NCBI GenBank assembly: GCA_964519885.1
Contig: CAZFLX010000002.1
Location: 1-64,000, forward strand
From: GCA-002282575 sp964519885
GTDB taxonomy: Bacteria; Pseudomonadota; Gammaproteobacteria; Thiomicrospirales; Thiomicrospiraceae
Direction: 5' to 3'
Length of the DNA: 64,000 bases
Shown: positions 1 through 7,471 of the stretch, one piece after another
Numbering within the stretch: the stretch's first letter is position 1
Layout: each line of letters opens with the position of its first letter
The notes under the pieces: generated by a model
What the model was told of the DNA's origin: nothing
Database searches by the model: none
Seen by the model: the letters and a program-made list of their open reading frames with translations, nothing else
Made by a program: the position numbers and the translations under genes

Positions 1-965
1 CTCCGTCTTCGGGTTAGTTTAACTAATCCTTGTACGAAATAGTGTAGCCACTCCATGGTTTTAGGATTAGCAAATACCCAATCACAACCATCAATGTGCG
101 GTACTGACTGTAAAAGTTGACTCATACCCTCAGACAAAGGAATCCAACGCACTTTTTTGGTTTTATTGTCCGACTCTGCCAGTCGCCACTGTTGTTTCTC
201 AAAATCAATATCTGACCATTTCAAGTCAAGAATTTCACGTTTACGAGACCCCGTGTACAGCAAAGCTGGCACAATATATTTAAGCATCTTATTCGGTGAT
301 TTATTAACCCAAAAAATTAAGCGTTGGGTTTCCTCTTCACTTAAAAATCGCTCCTTATGGTTATGCTCTTCCAAAAGGGGAACACCAGCGGTAGGGTTGC
401 TTTTAACGCCTGCAAAATTCCAACGTAAAGCCAAGTTAAACATGTAGCGCATAATGATAACAATACGATTCACGCTACCGTTAGCATGAGTCTTAGTTTG
501 CTTTTCCATGAATCGAAATAGGTGCTGAGGGGTAAACGCATCCAAATAGATTTTACCGAAGTTGGGGATGACGTGATTACGAATTAAGGATTCATCGGTA
601 TCCCAGCTGCGCTTATCGATTTTCACAAACGGCAAGTAGTGATTCATTGCAAAGTCCGCAATAGTAATTACCTGCTTCAACTCATCCTTTTTAGCAAAAG
701 GGTCTTCGCCTAAGGCTAATTGATTACGGTAGCCATTCACTATTTCTTGTGCTTGCGTAAGTGTGATATCATTGGTATCACAAATTTTTGGCTGGCGAGT
801 TTTGCCCCGTGCATCAACATAGCGAAAGTAATAGCTTTTTTTACCACTGCTGGTGACTTCTAAAACAAGTCCTCTGCAGTGGGTGTCGAAATAGCTTTCT
901 TTGGCCTTGTTTGCAGGGCAGATTGCAGACTTTACCAAGTCTTTAGTAATGAGTGTTTTTGCCAT
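1..965 (-). CDS. Tyrosine recombinase / phage-type integrase (partial)
   Basis: The minus-strand frame is open from an ATG at 965-963 to the left edge, giving 321 codons; the C-terminus lies outside the window. Residues 1-85 look like the arm-binding N-terminal domain of P4-like integrases (RGLVLEV, KSYYFRYVDARGK, LALGEDP). Residues 100-200 resemble the SAM-like core-binding domain. The catalytic domain begins with TGSRKREILDLKW, where Arg241 is the box I arginine, followed by a beta-hairpin lysine in NKTKKVRWIPL. The downstream HxxR and tyrosine motifs should lie beyond position 1, so intactness cannot be judged. It diverges from the XRE-type regulator at 1034 with 68 bp between them. Family-level function (site-specific integration/excision) is well supported; the target site is unknown. 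Confidence 0.9.
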   Translation of the reverse strand, partial: MAKTLITKDLVKSAICPANKAKESYFDTHCRGLVLEVTSSGKKSYYFRYVDARGKTRQPKICDTNDITLTQAQEIVNGYRNQLALGEDPFAKKDELKQVITIADFAMNHYLPFVKIDKRSWDTDESLIRNHVIPNFGKIYLDAFTPQHLFRFMEKQTKTHANGSVNRIVIIMRYMFNLALRWNFAGVKSNPTAGVPLLEEHNHKERFLSEEETQRLIFWVNKSPNKMLKYIVPALLYTGSRKREILDLKWSDIDFEKQQWRLAESDNKTKKVRWIPLSEGMSQLLQSVPHIDGCDWVFANPKTMEWLHYFVQGLVKLTRRR

Positions 966-990
966 ATCATGTACTCCATAGTATTAATAA

Positions 991-1018
991 TGATGTCGTG
1001 GATATCACGACGATATCA
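991..1018. repeat. GATATC-rich direct repeat, copy 1 (putative operator or recombination site)
   Basis: This lies between the divergent integrase and xre starts. Its first 18 bases match 1467-1484 at 16 positions (shared pattern TGATRTCRTGGATATCAC), and both copies continue to a second ATATCA. Inside it is a perfect inverted repeat, TCGTG (996-1000) and CACGA (1006-1010), around GATAT. Position and symmetry suggest an operator for the adjacent XRE protein; a recombinase binding site is the alternative. Confidence 0.55.
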
Positions 1019-1033
1019 AGAGTATCATAAAAG

Positions 1034-1336
1034 ATGACTGAAAGTCAAGTGACCTTATCCTTCAATACCCAAATTGCCGTTGTGCTTCGTGCCGTGCGCA
1101 CGGCACTGGGTTGGACCCAGCAAGACTTAGCAACTATTGCCAAGGTTTCCAAGCCAACGATTGCTCGTATCGAAGGCATGGAAATGTCCCCCAGGGGTGA
1201 CACCATTAATGCCTTAGTTAATGCCTTTAGAGCGGAAGGGGTTGAGGTAGATATTCTTGCCGATGAAGTAGCAATACGCTTCAAAACACCCGCCTTGCTA
1301 TCAGCTCAAAATACCTTAACCAGTTCAAAACGGTAA
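1034..1336 (+). CDS. XRE-family helix-turn-helix regulator
   Basis: This 100-residue protein has one Cro/CI-type helix-turn-helix at about residues 13-65: LRAVRTALGWTQQDLA, then the recognition-helix region VSKPTIARIEG. The family binds DNA as a dimer and often controls neighbouring mobile-element or toxin-antitoxin genes. No toxin gene is adjacent. It starts 68 bp from the divergent integrase, and GATATC-rich repeats lie on both sides of it, which suggests it represses itself and possibly the integrase. The short tail after residue 85 has no recognisable effector domain. The role as integrase regulator is inferred. Confidence 0.8.
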   Translation: MTESQVTLSFNTQIAVVLRAVRTALGWTQQDLATIAKVSKPTIARIEGMEMSPRGDTINALVNAFRAEGVEVDILADEVAIRFKTPALLSAQNTLTSSKR

Positions 1337-1373
1337 GATTTTTACCTTCTGTAGGTGGTATGCTGTAGGTAAA
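1332..1373 (+). other. Overlapping inverted repeats after the XRE gene
   Basis: GGTAA (1332-1336, overlapping the xre stop codon) pairs with TTACC (1342-1346). Separately, TTTACCT (1341-1347) pairs with AGGTAAA (1367-1373). These are mutually exclusive hairpins with no clear T-run, so a terminator call would be weak. The TTTTTACCT...TGTAGG sequence recurs at 1431-1449. Confidence 0.4.
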
Positions 1374-1430
1374 TAAAAAATATAACGCATTGATTTAATA
1401 ATGAAAATGTGAAATATTGAGCTGAGTTTC

Positions 1431-1459
1431 TTTTTACCTATGTAGGCGGATCATAGGTA
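1431..1459 (+). other. Second TTTTTACCT repeat with perfect 8-bp inverted repeat
   Basis: TACCTATG (1435-1442) and CATAGGTA (1452-1459) form a perfect inverted repeat with a 9-base loop. The left part repeats the sequence at 1339-1358 with one indel and one mismatch. It sits just upstream of the second GATATC repeat and the truncated RTX-like cassette, so it may belong to an element boundary or a regulatory region. Confidence 0.4.
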
Positions 1460-1465
1460 TCTTAA

Positions 1466-3658
1466 ATGATATCATGGATATCACAATATATATCATTGAT
1501 ATTAAAAGCGATTTATTTTACCCATATTTTGTCGCTCACTACTGGTGCGGATACATTAACTGGTACTGCTGGTAACGATACTTTCATCGGCGTTGCAGCG
1601 ACAACTAATCCAACGTTAACTGCAGCCGACACAATCAACGGTGGATCTGGAGTTGATACTCTTAAAGTAACCGTAGATACATTGTTAGCAAACAGCATGC
1701 CTGCTGTAACAACTTCTAATGTAGAAATTATCGACGTTCGTAACGTGTCTGGTAACGCTCAAACTGTTACTGGTACAAATTTCATTGGCGCTACAACTTT
1801 CGTATCAAATGTTTCAGCTAACCGAACAGATTTTGTTAGTGTAGGCACTGCAGATGTGAAAGTGGTCGGTAATAATACAACAGTAAATGGCGCAGTAAAT
1901 ATCACTGCTGCAGGCGCTGTTGGTAACGCCGTTAAAGATGCTAATGCAGTTACGGATGCGTTTGCTTTAACTTTAGAAGGCGGTGTCAAAGCTGCCGCAT
2001 CTAATATCTATGTTGATGATGCGAACGCAGCCTGGACTTCAGCTACGATAAATTCAACTGTTGCAGCCAATACTGTTCAAGCACTTAACTTATCTGGCGT
2101 CCAAGCAACAGCTGCGACGCACACAATTAAAGACCTCACTATCAACGCTGCTACCAACCTGACTGTTGGTGCTGCTGGCGGAGCTGCAGACATTACTGGT
2201 TTTGATACTGGTGCCACTGTTACTAACACCATTACAGTTAGCGGTGCTGCTACTTCGGTAGTGTTAAACACAATCGCTGGTGCAGTTGATGTCATTAATG
2301 CTTCTGGTTTGACTGCTGGTGGAGTAACTGCAGACATCTCTGGCACAGCCAACGAAGCTAAGTTTAAGTTCACTGGCGGTGCTGGTAACGACACAGTGAT
2401 CACTGACGCAGGTCTGACTGATAGCGCAGCCTTCATTGATGGTGGTGCTGGTGTTGACACCCTGGCATTGACCACAGCAGAGACTGTAGCTGCCCAAGCT
2501 GCTCGTCTTAAAAACTTTGAAACACTTCAGTTAAACGGTGCAATAGCACAAGATGTTTCTTTGTTGACGGCATCTGCTATCGATAAAATCGTGTTCAATG
2601 CGGCAGGATCTTCTGTAACTAATTTGTCTGCTGCTCAAGCTGCAAATGTACAAGTTAAAGCAACTCCTACCAATTTATAGGTCGGCGTTAAGGGTGCAAC
2701 TACGGTTGGTCAAATTGACACCGTAAAAGTAACTGTTGATGATGGTGACGTTGCAGTTAATAACATTACATTGGGTACTCCTGTATTAACAGGTGTTGAA
2801 AAGCTCGAAGTTATTGCGAACGATAATACAACTATCACAGCCCTTACTGCTGCAACAGCACTGAACAGCATCACATTAAGCGGAGCTGGCACAATAAGTC
2901 TTACTTCTGGTGCTATTACACCACAGGTCAATACTGTGATTGATGGTTCTGCAGCCACTGGTGCTCTTACTATTAATTTGGGCGGTGTTGTTGGTGCGAT
3001 TACTACAAACGCAGTTTCAATTACTGGCGGTACAAAAGGCGATACTATAACTGCTTCAGGTGGTGCGGCTGATGTCATTAACGGTAAAGGCGGTCTGGAC
3101 AAGATTGACGTGACCAAGGATGCTCCTAATAGTGGTTTCGCCAAAGTTGTTACCGAAGTAACTAAGAACGCTGATGCTGACCACATCACTGGTTTCGTTT
3201 CTACTGAAAACAAGTTCGAGCTTAAAAATGCTTTGGTAAATGGTTCTGGTACTTCAGCTGATGGCACAGCTGCTGCTGACGTTGTGTCGGCCACAACTTT
3301 TGCTGCCGGCCTGGCTGATGCACAAGCTAATAATAAAACTGTATTCATTGCTACAACTGACTTAGCAGGTGGTAATGGTAACGTTGAGCTTGGCACTTTG
3401 GCTACAGTTGGTACTTTTACAGAAGCTAATGCCTCTGCACTTATTAACAAGTTGGTTGGTACTGGTGGTGCCTTAAATGGTAACATCGCTAACTTGGATA
3501 GCGTTTTGGGTGCAAGTGATGCAGTGTTATTAGTCCTCGATGACGGTACTAACTCAGTGGCTCTGCGCATCACTAACACAGATACAACTGTAGCAAATAC
3601 ATTAACTGCTGATGAGTGTACTGTTTATTTGTTACAATCTTCGCTATTGGATACTTAA
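1466..3658 (+). pseudogene. Truncated RTX/S-layer-like protein gene with in-frame amber stop
   Basis: Two open segments, 1466-2680 and 2681-3658, are in the same frame and separated only by a TAG at 2678-2680. Both encode one continuous low-complexity, Thr/Ala/Gly/Val/Asn-rich beta protein with RTX-like nonapeptides (GGSGVDTL, GGAGNDTV, GGAGVDTL, GKGGLDKI). Recognisable sequence begins around 1529 (LTTGADTLTGTAGNDTF). The preceding residues are encoded by the GATATC repeat and look non-coding. Related S-layer/RTX proteins usually carry an N-terminal domain before this motif and are exported by type I secretion through a C-terminal signal. Here the N-terminal part is absent, and the last residues (after TADE) look unlike a family C-terminus. 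It is most simply a pseudogene or silent cassette; a C-to-A change turning TCG into TAG would explain the stop. Confidence 0.75.
1467..1495. repeat. GATATC-rich direct repeat, copy 2
   Basis: This is the second copy of the 991-1018 sequence in the same orientation, one base longer before the second ATATCA. It contains the perfect palindrome ATGATATCAT (1466-1475). The two copies bracket the XRE gene. The ATG at which the broken RTX-like frame opens lies inside this repeat, so the first 20 or so predicted residues of that frame are probably translated non-coding sequence. Confidence 0.55.
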
Positions 3659-3674
3659 ATTAAGAGATTGTGGT

Positions 3675-5075
3675 ATGTTCACCCATGTTTTACGTGTTTT
3701 GTCATTAATCGGTTTTACATTCTTGGTTGGTTGTGGCGGAGGGGGTGAAAAGAGTAGTGTGCAAGTTGGTAACCTTGTTTATACCGCGCATGACTTTTCT
3801 TTATCTCCATCCGCAATTAAGGGGGCTTACGCGTCAACTCAGCTATCTTTATATGTTAAAGAACAGGCTGGTAACCAAATTAGGGCTTATAACAATGCCG
3901 TAGTGACTTTTGAAAGTCCTTGTCTACTTGATGGTCGTGCGCGTGTTAGCGCTACGCAAGTGGTCAATGGGGTTTATAGTGCTAGTTATACCAATATGGG
4001 ATGTAGTGGGGTTGATATCATAAAAGCTAACATCAGTGCAGCGGGAGCCATCATCAATCCTATCGAACAAGTTTTGACCATTACTGACGTGGTGCCACTA
4101 ACCGGAGAATTGACCGTAACGGCGGCTAATACCAATGTGGCTGCCGATGGCGCGACGCAGACGGCCATTCGGGTATTGGTAACACGGGCTTTGGCATTTG
4201 GAGAAGAATCAACTCAGCCTTTGGTGGGTGCGCTTGTCAATTTTTCGACGACCTTAGGGACTTTATCCAGCACAACTGCTATTACAGACATGAATGGTTA
4301 TGCAACGGTTTTTCTCATAGCGGATACTCAGCCGGGCACAGCGATAGTTTCCGCATCAAGCGGTGGTTACGTACGCACTGTTTCGGTTGGTTTTGGATCT
4401 TTGACCCCACCCGAGCGTATTATTGCTAGCGCAACTCCAGGTCGTGTTAATCCAGGAGGTACTGCAACGATTACTTCAACTGTTCTGGATGCAACTGGTT
4501 CAGGGGTTCCCAATGTTAAATTGGTTTTTGAGTTGACGAATAATGTGAGTGGAGGTCGTTTATCCAGTTTTTCAGCTGTTACCAACTCACAAGGGATCGC
4601 GAGTATTGATTATGTAGCGGGTAATACCATTACGGATACCCAATCTGTTGCCACCGGTGGTGCAGTTGTTTGGGTGGCGGGTTATGATGTTATTTCGATT
4701 AATACCAATAATGGCATTAAGAAAGATGTCGGTGTCAGGGTAAATAATGATGTAACTAATTTTAATACATTAATATTCACTACGGGTGGTTCTGAGGCAC
4801 CGGCAGATGGTCAAACCAAAGTCTTGCTTGAAGCAAGAGTAGTGGGTGGGGATCAGCGTCCACTATTGGAAGAAGAGGTTCGGTTTACGACAACCTTAGG
4901 AACCTTGGTTGATTTAGATGATAGTACTAAATCAACGGATGTAACTGGTAGTGATGGTGTTGCACGGCTCTATCTAAAAGTTGACCCTGTGGTTGCAGAT
5001 ACGGATGTAAAAGTGAGTGCATCTTACAAAGGTGTGATTAGTACGCAAAGCATTACCTTTTATCCGAATCCTTAA
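3675..5075 (+). CDS. Lipoprotein with bacterial Ig-like (Big_1/invasin-type) repeats
   Basis: The ATG at 3675 is preferred over the longer frame from 3612 because it gives a proper lipoprotein signal peptide: a hydrophobic stretch, then LVGC with Cys18 as the lipidated residue, then a GGGG linker. The 466-residue product has about three to four beta-sandwich repeats. These include segments near residues 140-245 (NVAADGATQTAIRVLV, then GTLSSTTAITDMNGYATV), 248-340 (ATPGRVNPGGTATI) and 370-466 (APADGQTKVLLEARV, GSDGVARLYLKV). These match the Big_1/intimin-like pattern of a gain-of-function loop followed by a G-A-T strand. It is probably outer-membrane anchored with a structural or adhesion role. 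Its position right after the RTX-like pseudogene hints at a cell-surface locus. The specific function is unknown. Confidence 0.75.
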   Translation: MFTHVLRVLSLIGFTFLVGCGGGGEKSSVQVGNLVYTAHDFSLSPSAIKGAYASTQLSLYVKEQAGNQIRAYNNAVVTFESPCLLDGRARVSATQVVNGVYSASYTNMGCSGVDIIKANISAAGAIINPIEQVLTITDVVPLTGELTVTAANTNVAADGATQTAIRVLVTRALAFGEESTQPLVGALVNFSTTLGTLSSTTAITDMNGYATVFLIADTQPGTAIVSASSGGYVRTVSVGFGSLTPPERIIASATPGRVNPGGTATITSTVLDATGSGVPNVKLVFELTNNVSGGRLSSFSAVTNSQGIASIDYVAGNTITDTQSVATGGAVVWVAGYDVISINTNNGIKKDVGVRVNNDVTNFNTLIFTTGGSEAPADGQTKVLLEARVVGGDQRPLLEEEVRFTTTLGTLVDLDDSTKSTDVTGSDGVARLYLKVDPVVADTDVKVSASYKGVISTQSITFYPNP

Positions 5076-5191
5076 AACTGCTACCATTGATTAAGCGTAT
5101 TTGGGTTTTTGATTTACCGATGTTTTTTATGATTTTTAAAAATTAAACTATTGATATTTTATTCATACAATTTATTTTCGAGGTTAGAGTT

Positions 5192-6415
5192 ATGCCAGTG
5201 GGTTTGTCGGATTTAATGCCTGAGTTGTTCCCGATTGCGGGGATGCGGTTATCGAGTGTGCGTTCGGGTATTAAAAAACGTCCCGGCAACGATTTAGTGT
5301 TGATTGAGTTGAGCGAAGGATGCCGAACGGCGGCGGTTTTTACCAAAAACGACTTTTGTGCCGCGCCGGTAACCCTAGCTAAAGCCCATTTGCAGTCGCA
5401 TCAACCCAAATTACTCATGATTAACAGTGGTAACGCTAATGCTGGCACCGGTCAACCGGGGATGCAGGCCGCAAGTGATAGTTGCGCTATTGCAGCGCGT
5501 TTGCTGGGCTGCTTGCCTGAAGAGGTTCTCCCTTTTTCAACCGGTGTGATTGGTGAGTTGTTGCCTGTTGCACCCTTTGAAACGGGTGTGCCTTTGGCGA
5601 TCACGGAATTGTCCGTAAATGGCTGGGCAGCGGCGGCACGCGGTATTATGACCACCGATATTGTGCCTAAAGCGTTAAGCCGTAAATTGGACATAGACGG
5701 TCATGCGGTGACCATTACCGGCATTGCCAAGGGTTCAGGGATGATTCACCCCAACATGGCAACCATGCTGGGTTATGTGGCGACAGATGCAGCGGTGAGT
5801 TTGCCGTTGTTACAGAAAATGCTCAGTGATGCCACCGAAGATTCCTTTAATAGCATTACGGTCGATGGCGACACCTCGACCAACGATGCCTGTACGTTGA
5901 CTGCCACGGGACGTAGTAGCCTGCCAGAAATTACCGATGTGCATTCGGTTGCTTATGCCCAATTGAGCGAAGCAGTCACTCAAGTTTTGACCGAATTAGC
6001 CACCATGATTGTGCGTGATGGTGAGGGTGCGACTAAGTTTATGAGTATTGTCGTCGAAGAGGCGGCAACTAAAGCTGAAGCGAAGCAAGTGGGTTTTACC
6101 ATCGCTCATTCACCTTTGGTGAAAACCGCCTTTTTTGCTTCTGATCCCAACTGGGGACGTATTTTAGCGGCTGTAGGTCGTGCAGGGTTAGCTAACCTGA
6201 ATTTGGAAGCCATTCGCTTGTATTTAGGCGATGTTTGCATTGTTGAAAATGGCGGTCGTAGTCCAACTTATACTGAAGAGCAGGGCGCAGCGGTGATGAA
6301 GGAGGCGGAAATCACCATTCGTGTTAAGTTGGCAAGGGGCACAGAAAAAGCCACCATTTACACCTGTGATTTTTCGTATGATTATGTCAAAATCAATGCG
6401 GAATACCGCTCCTAA
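5192..6415 (+). CDS. argJ: Bifunctional glutamate N-acetyltransferase / amino-acid N-acetyltransferase
   Basis: ArgJ transfers acetyl from N-acetylornithine to glutamate, recycling the acetyl group in arginine synthesis; bifunctional forms also use acetyl-CoA. The 407-residue length is typical. The self-cleavage/nucleophile motif is present: GSGMIHPNMATMLG, with Thr191 as the expected N-terminal nucleophile of the beta chain. Other conserved segments are INSGNANAGTG, RGIMTTDIVPK and SDPNWGRILAA near the active site. The start has a purine-rich GAGGTTAGAG ribosome site. In many gammaproteobacteria argJ follows secA; here an unrelated lipoprotein precedes it. A hairpin terminator follows at 6454, separating it from the Nudix gene. 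Whether it is mono- or bifunctional cannot be settled from sequence alone. Confidence 0.95.
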   Translation: MPVGLSDLMPELFPIAGMRLSSVRSGIKKRPGNDLVLIELSEGCRTAAVFTKNDFCAAPVTLAKAHLQSHQPKLLMINSGNANAGTGQPGMQAASDSCAIAARLLGCLPEEVLPFSTGVIGELLPVAPFETGVPLAITELSVNGWAAAARGIMTTDIVPKALSRKLDIDGHAVTITGIAKGSGMIHPNMATMLGYVATDAAVSLPLLQKMLSDATEDSFNSITVDGDTSTNDACTLTATGRSSLPEITDVHSVAYAQLSEAVTQVLTELATMIVRDGEGATKFMSIVVEEAATKAEAKQVGFTIAHSPLVKTAFFASDPNWGRILAAVGRAGLANLNLEAIRLYLGDVCIVENGGRSPTYTEEQGAAVMKEAEITIRVKLARGTEKATIYTCDFSYDYVKINAEYRS

Positions 6416-6453
6416 GCCAGAACAAAACCTCAGCTTCTTGTCAGCGTCGGCTT

Positions 6454-6476
6454 ACTGACCGCTAAGGTCAGTTTTT
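6454..6476 (+). terminator. Rho-independent terminator after argJ
   Basis: ACTGACC (6454-6460) and GGTCAGT (6466-6472) form a perfect 7-bp stem with a GCTAA loop, followed by five T's. Confidence 0.8.
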
Positions 6477-6532
6477 GCCTTGCTTTCTCGATCTGAAGCT
6501 TTGTTCATAGCTTAGTAATAGGAGTATTGTTG

Positions 6533-7471
6533 ATGATTGATGTCGTTGTCGCGGTGATTCGCGACACTGCTGGTCGGGTGTTGTTGTCGCAACGTCAGGC
6601 GCATCAAGACTTTGCCCATAACTGGGAGTTTCCCGGCGGCAAAGTAGAGTCGGGTGAAACGCTATTGCAAGCCTTGCAACGCGAGTTGCGAGAGGAGCTG
6701 GCCATTGAGTGTGTTGAAGCAGAGCCGCTCATCAGCATTCCTTGGCAGTATGAGCATAAGTCGGTTTGTTTACATGCTTTTAATGTAACCAACTGGCATG
6801 GCGAACCAAGGGGTGTTGAAGGGCAAACTTTGCGCTGGTTTGAGGTGCATGAATTGTCTGACTTAATCATGCCTGAAGCGAATCGTGGCATTTTAGCCGC
6901 GATTCGGCTGCCAGCTTGCTATGCCATTACCGGAGCATTTAATAACCTTACTGAGTTAACTCAGGGCGTTAGCAATGCCTTAGCTCAGGGTGCAGGCGTG
7001 ATTCAGTTGCGCTCCTTATGGCAGGGTGCAGATTATGTGCAATCAGCCGAAAGCATTTTGCCGATGGTGAAAGCAGCTGGTGCTCAGTTATTACTTAATA
7101 CTGAGCTTGATCAATGGCGTCTGTTGCCAGAGGTGGGATTGCATTTTTCTTCGCAACGGGCGGCGCAGTTTACGCAGCGTCCTGTACCCAGTTCTGTGAT
7201 GCTGAGTGTCAGTGTGCACAATCTAACGCAGTTGCAGCAGGCGCAAGCGATGGGTGCGGATTGTGTATTGCTTTCGCCCGTCTTATCCACGCAAACCCAC
7301 CCAGATACGCCCGCCTTAGGCTGGCAGCAAGCCAGTGAATGGGCAAGGCAGGCGACAATTCCTGTATATGCCTTGGGTGGTGTTAGCCTGAATCACTTAG
7401 CACAAGCCAAGGCGTCGGGTTTTCAAGGTATTGCCGCTATTCGGGCGTTTTGGCCTGACACCAATAATTGA
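6533..7471 (+). CDS. Nudix hydrolase (MutT-like) fused to a ThiE/TenI-like domain
   Basis: The ATG at 6533 lies 8 bases after AGGAG and is preferred to the TTG at 6527. Residues 1-130 are a MutT-type Nudix domain with the full box GGKVESGETLLQALQRELRE followed by EL, the signature for hydrolysing oxidised or non-canonical nucleoside triphosphates such as 8-oxo-dGTP. Residues 135-312 match the TIM-barrel fold of thiamine phosphate synthase (CYAITG, GVIQLRS, VLLSPVLST, YALGGV). Key ThiE motifs are altered: the usual ND substrate/metal motif reads NT (LLLNTELD), and GxHLGQ reads GLHFSS. Such MutT-ThiE fusions are known in proteobacteria. The Nudix half is probably active and the C-terminal half may not make thiamine phosphate. 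Its last 35 bp overlap the convergent kinase gene. Confidence 0.88.
   Translation: MIDVVVAVIRDTAGRVLLSQRQAHQDFAHNWEFPGGKVESGETLLQALQRELREELAIECVEAEPLISIPWQYEHKSVCLHAFNVTNWHGEPRGVEGQTLRWFEVHELSDLIMPEANRGILAAIRLPACYAITGAFNNLTELTQGVSNALAQGAGVIQLRSLWQGADYVQSAESILPMVKAAGAQLLLNTELDQWRLLPEVGLHFSSQRAAQFTQRPVPSSVMLSVSVHNLTQLQQAQAMGADCVLLSPVLSTQTHPDTPALGWQQASEWARQATIPVYALGGVSLNHLAQAKASGFQGIAAIRAFWPDTNN

Noticed and set aside
157..447. 96-codon plus-strand open frame in the integrase region
   Set aside because: It lies antisense to the integrase catalytic domain and has no features of its own.
2678..2680. Amber codon as recoding (e.g. selenocysteine or pyrrolysine-like insertion)
   Set aside because: There is no supporting structure or cofactor gene in the window, and a C-to-A change from a serine codon in a degraded gene is simpler.
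2710..3579. 289-codon open frame on the minus strand within the RTX-like gene
   Set aside because: It is an antisense shadow of a low-complexity coding sequence; its product is a Val/Ala/Ser/Pro string with no domain, and the plus-strand frame has clear RTX repeats.
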